From contig NZ_JADDUM010000066.1 of assembly GCF_015163715.1 (NCBI RefSeq), forward strand, positions 1-64,000: 64,000 bases of DNA, read 5' to 3'. The DNA is from Pseudomonas cyclaminis. Its GTDB lineage: Bacteria > Pseudomonadota > Gammaproteobacteria > Pseudomonadales > Pseudomonadaceae. The position numbers and the translations under genes were made by a program. Below the pieces are notes generated by a model that was not told the origin of the DNA, ran no database searches, and worked only from the letters and a program-made list of their open reading frames with translations. Positions 61,436 through 64,000 of the stretch are shown here, in pieces; position 1 is the stretch's first letter, and every line of letters begins with the position of its first letter.

Positions 61436-62942
61436 CGCCTTGCTTAAATGGCTGGTACCAGCTGCGCTGCTGGCCGTGGTGTTGATCATCCTGAAAACCT
61501 GGGTCACGGGTGGCAGCCCCCCCTTTCCAGAGAACCCAGTTGATCAGAGAAACATTCAGTTATCCGCCGAGCAAGCCAAGTCGCTCGGCATTGCGGGCGA
61601 TACCCCACGCGACACGGTCGCCACCCTGGTCGGCCAGGTGAAGGCCATGCGCAGCGACATGCTCGGTTTGAAGAAACACAACGATTCGCTGCAGACGGAA
61701 AACAACCGCCTGCGTGAGCGGGAAAACAGTGTCGAATCGCGTATCCAGACGGCACTGGGCAGCGTGACCCAACAGGTCGACGAAGGCCGCCGACAAGCCA
61801 ACGAGGCCCGGCTCAAAGCAGAACAAGACAGTCGTCAGGCACGCGGTCTGCTGACGCAATTGCAGAACCAATTGTCGGGGCTGACCGGCAACGGCAAGGA
61901 CATGCCAATCGGATTGGGGCTTGAGCCGGGTGATGGGGCTCAATTCGAGGGGCAACACTCCGCCAATGATGTTCTGCAGTGGATTGAACCCTCGGATGTT
62001 CCGTCCACCAACGCCGGAGGCAAAACCAAGACCGCCTCCGCACTGAGTCTGCCTACTGCCTTCAACTCACTGGAAGGCTTGAAAGAAAACGCGATTGATC
62101 GCGGCCAGAAACAGCTACGTGCGGTCACCCAGGGTGAGCATGACCTCACGCGATCCGTTGATCGTACCGAAGGCGCGAAGCCGGTCTACACGATCCCCGA
62201 AAACGCTACGCTGATGGGATCGGTCGCCATGACCGCGCTGATCGGCCGAGTCCCGGTGGACGGCACTGTGAATGATCCCTATCCCTTCAAGGTGCTGGTC
62301 GGCCCCGAGAACTTAACCGCCAACGGCATCGACCTGCCGGACGTTGCGGGTGCCGTAATGAGCGGCACGGCGTCCGGTGACTGGACCCTGTCTTGCGTAC
62401 GCGGACAGGTCGAGTCAATCACCTTTGTGTTTACCGATGGCACCATCCGTACAGTGCCTCAGCCGAAGGCAGTAACCAGCCGCAATGCCTCCACCGCCCA
62501 GAGCTCGAGCACCGACAAGATCCGTGGTGGACTCGGTTACCTGTCCGATCCGTATGGCATTCCTTGCATCGCTGGCGAGCGCCGCTCGAACGCTCAGCAA
62601 TACCTCGGCAGCCAGAGCCTGATCACTGCCGCCGGTGCCGGTGTCGCCGCTCTGCTCGGTGATGAGCGGAACAACAGCAGTGTGATCAGTTCGGGCGGCA
62701 GTACGCTCGGAGTCACCAATAGCAGTGGCAATAGCGCACTGAATTCAATTCTCAATGGTGGGGTCAGCGACATCCGCGAGTGGGTGAACAAACTGTATGG
62801 CGAAGCCTTTGCTGCCGTGTACGTGCCACCTGCCGCACAGGTCGCCCTGCACCTCGACCATGAAATCACCATCGACTACGAGCCCAAGGGCCGGAGCGTT
62901 CTCCATGAAAAAGACCCTGCCTCCCTGTCTGACCTGGATTAG
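61425..62942 (+). CDS. TIGR03752-family ICE protein (PFL_4705-like, TraB/VirB10-type)
   Basis: 505 residues: one N-terminal membrane anchor (WLVPAALLAVVLIILKTWVT), a coiled coil (MLGLKKHNDSLQTENNRLRE onward), a proline-poor linker, and the TraB/VirB10 C-terminal domain (IPENATLMGSVAMTALIGRV, PVDGTVNDPYPFKVLVGPEN, and a Gly-rich GAGVAALLGDERN near the end). It spans from the inner membrane to the outer channel. Start 61425 has GAGGGG upstream. Confidence 0.9.
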   Translation: MKANALLKWLVPAALLAVVLIILKTWVTGGSPPFPENPVDQRNIQLSAEQAKSLGIAGDTPRDTVATLVGQVKAMRSDMLGLKKHNDSLQTENNRLRERENSVESRIQTALGSVTQQVDEGRRQANEARLKAEQDSRQARGLLTQLQNQLSGLTGNGKDMPIGLGLEPGDGAQFEGQHSANDVLQWIEPSDVPSTNAGGKTKTASALSLPTAFNSLEGLKENAIDRGQKQLRAVTQGEHDLTRSVDRTEGAKPVYTIPENATLMGSVAMTALIGRVPVDGTVNDPYPFKVLVGPENLTANGIDLPDVAGAVMSGTASGDWTLSCVRGQVESITFVFTDGTIRTVPQPKAVTSRNASTAQSSSTDKIRGGLGYLSDPYGIPCIAGERRSNAQQYLGSQSLITAAGAGVAALLGDERNNSSVISSGGSTLGVTNSSGNSALNSILNGGVSDIREWVNKLYGEAFAAVYVPPAAQVALHLDHEITIDYEPKGRSVLHEKDPASLSDLD

Positions 62943-63321
62943 CGTGCTCTGCTTGATCCTGGCCGGATGTTCCACCGACAAGGAGACGCTGCTGCCCCAT
63001 GGTGAGCAGACCATGCTGGACATCTGGAACGGCGCCGGTTCGCAAGGCACTCAGCAGCAACTGCTGGATGCTCGGCAGCAGTTACGCCGCCCGCTGGCTC
63101 AGGCAGACTTCTCCGCTTCTCTCCAGGAACCGTACACGCGCACAGCGACGAACGAGATCCACAATTTGTTCCCTCGCCTGCCCAATCCCGATCTGGTGCT
63201 GTACGTGTATCCGCATTTGAGTGGCACCGAGCAGGCACCGATCCCGGGGTACTCGACCGTCTTTCCGTTTTACCAACGGGTGCAGTACGCATTGCCTGGT
63301 GAACGTCAGGAAGACTTGTAG
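62905..63321 (+). CDS. TIGR03751-family conjugation lipoprotein
   Basis: 138 residues with a lipoprotein signal (WISVLCLILAGCSTDKE, lipobox LAGC). Conserved: LLPHGEQTMLDIWNG, ARQQLRRPLAQADFSASLQE, YTRTATNEIHNLFPRLPNPD, LVLYVYPHLSGTEQAPIPGY, STVFPFYQRVQYALPGE. TraV/VirB7-like outer-membrane lipoprotein of the secretion complex. It overlaps TIGR03752 by 38 bp and the next gene by 1 bp. Confidence 0.9.
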   Translation: MKKTLPPCLTWISVLCLILAGCSTDKETLLPHGEQTMLDIWNGAGSQGTQQQLLDARQQLRRPLAQADFSASLQEPYTRTATNEIHNLFPRLPNPDLVLYVYPHLSGTEQAPIPGYSTVFPFYQRVQYALPGERQEDL

Positions 63322-64000
63322 TGCGTACCAGCGATGCGGGCAACCGCACTCCTGCGTGGAAAGCCTGGCGCAACCCATTGCGCCCTCGCGCCACCTTGGC
63401 CGATGAAGCCGCGCTCTATGCGCACAACCCCAGCTTCACCGATCACCTGCCGTGGGTCGAATACCTCGACACCGCGCAGTGTTTTCTACTGGATGACAAT
63501 CGCTCGGTGGGTGCGGTGTTCGAGTTGCTGCCCATCGGCACCGAAGGGCGCGAACCCGATTGGTTGATCGCCGCCCGCGATGCCCTCGAGGATGCCCTGC
63601 AGGACAGCTTTGACGAGCTAGATCAAGCACCTTGGGTGGCGCAGTTTTTCTGCCAGGACGACAACGACTTCACCCCCTACCTGAACCGGCTCTCTGACTA
63701 TATTCAGGACAGCGCGCGAGGCACGGTCTTCACCGAGGCTTTTTTGGAGCTCAGCCGCCGTCATCTGAAGGCCATCGCCAAGCCCGGTGGTCTGTTTGAG
63801 GATAAGGTGGTGACGCGCCTGCCCTGGCGTGGCAATAACCGTCGGGTGCGCCTGGTGGTCTATCGCTGGCTTGAGTCTGACGCTGAGGAGACAGGACTCA
63901 ACCCGGTGCAATCCCTGCATCAGGCTTGCGAACGTATTGCGGCTTCGTTGCAGGCATGCGGGGTGCAATCGACGCGAGTCGATGGCCGAGGTCTGTATGC
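63321..64000 (+). CDS. traC: TraC/VirB4-type conjugative transfer ATPase, 5' part
   Basis: The first 226 residues only; the gene runs past the window end. AWKAWRNPLRPRATLADEAA, HNPSFTDHLPWVEYLDTAQC, FLLDDNRSVGAVFELLPIGT, LSRRHLKAIAKPGGLFEDKV are the N-terminal region of the PFGI-1-class TraC ATPase (TIGR03744). The Walker motifs lie beyond the window. GTG start overlaps the lipoprotein stop by 1 bp. It powers assembly of the secretion channel. Confidence 0.85.
   Translation, partial: MRTSDAGNRTPAWKAWRNPLRPRATLADEAALYAHNPSFTDHLPWVEYLDTAQCFLLDDNRSVGAVFELLPIGTEGREPDWLIAARDALEDALQDSFDELDQAPWVAQFFCQDDNDFTPYLNRLSDYIQDSARGTVFTEAFLELSRRHLKAIAKPGGLFEDKVVTRLPWRGNNRRVRLVVYRWLESDAEETGLNPVQSLHQACERIAASLQACGVQSTRVDGRGLY

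Overview
The window looks like genomic DNA of a Pseudomonas (P. fluorescens/P. putida-like). The evidence is the OprD porin, the style of the LysR, AraC and ABC-transporter genes, and above all a large integrative conjugative element (ICE) of the PFGI-1/PAPI-1 class. No rRNA, tRNA or CRISPR array was found. All family names come from reading the translations; no database was searched.

Region A (1-2.7 kb) is debris: two nested IS66-type remnants, a frameshifted nitroreductase and its divergent TetR regulator. Region B (2.7-15.3 kb) is a catabolic island. It encodes a CocE-type hydrolase, an aromatic-pathway outer-membrane channel, a TetR regulator, a two-component flavin monooxygenase with its reductase, a LysR regulator, an intradiol ring-cleavage dioxygenase, and then a set not normally linked to ring cleavage: citryl-CoA-lyase-like protein, type III CoA-transferase, hydroxypyruvate-isomerase-like protein and a LeuC/LeuD pair. 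I read it as a possible alternative lower pathway in which a ring-cleavage product is hydrated, CoA-activated and cut by a citryl-CoA-lyase-type enzyme. Region C (15.3-17.8 kb) holds a small lipoprotein gene and two decayed genes (zinc alcohol dehydrogenase, PAS sensor). Region D (17.8-24 kb) has an AraC regulator, an APH-fold kinase, an SDR, an APC permease and a class-III PLP enzyme. The kinase and PLP enzyme resemble the hydroxylysine kinase/phospholyase pair.

Region E (24.3-43.8 kb) is ICE backbone: AlpA, ParA, ParB, DUF2857, STY4528, TIGR03761, DUF3158, SSB, topoisomerase III, a regulator, a 900-bp gene-free stretch packed with stem-loops, DUF3577, a deletion scar joining two truncated genes, then PilL, TIGR03759, lytic transglycosylase, TIGR03765, TraD and TIGR03747. 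Region G (58.6-64 kb) resumes the same type IV secretion cluster: RAQPRD, TIGR03758, 03745, 03750, 03746, 03749, 03752, 03751 and the start of the TraC-type ATPase.

Region F (43.8-58.6 kb) is a self-contained metabolic cargo block between the two halves of the secretion cluster. It has an SDR plus polar-amino-acid ABC transporter operon, an operon joining biotin carboxylase and biotin carrier to 5-oxoprolinase-type subunits (PxpB, PxpC, PxpA), a Nac-like LysR regulator, and an aminotransferase-MFS-OprD operon. Four near-identical ATA-N9-TAT sites, one about 90-105 bp upstream of each of the four transcription units, suggest that the LysR protein controls the whole block.

Several genes carry single-base frameshifts (IS66 tnpA, nitroreductase, dehydrogenase, PAS sensor, parB, STY4528, carrier-like protein). 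These may be decay or assembly errors; reads would decide.
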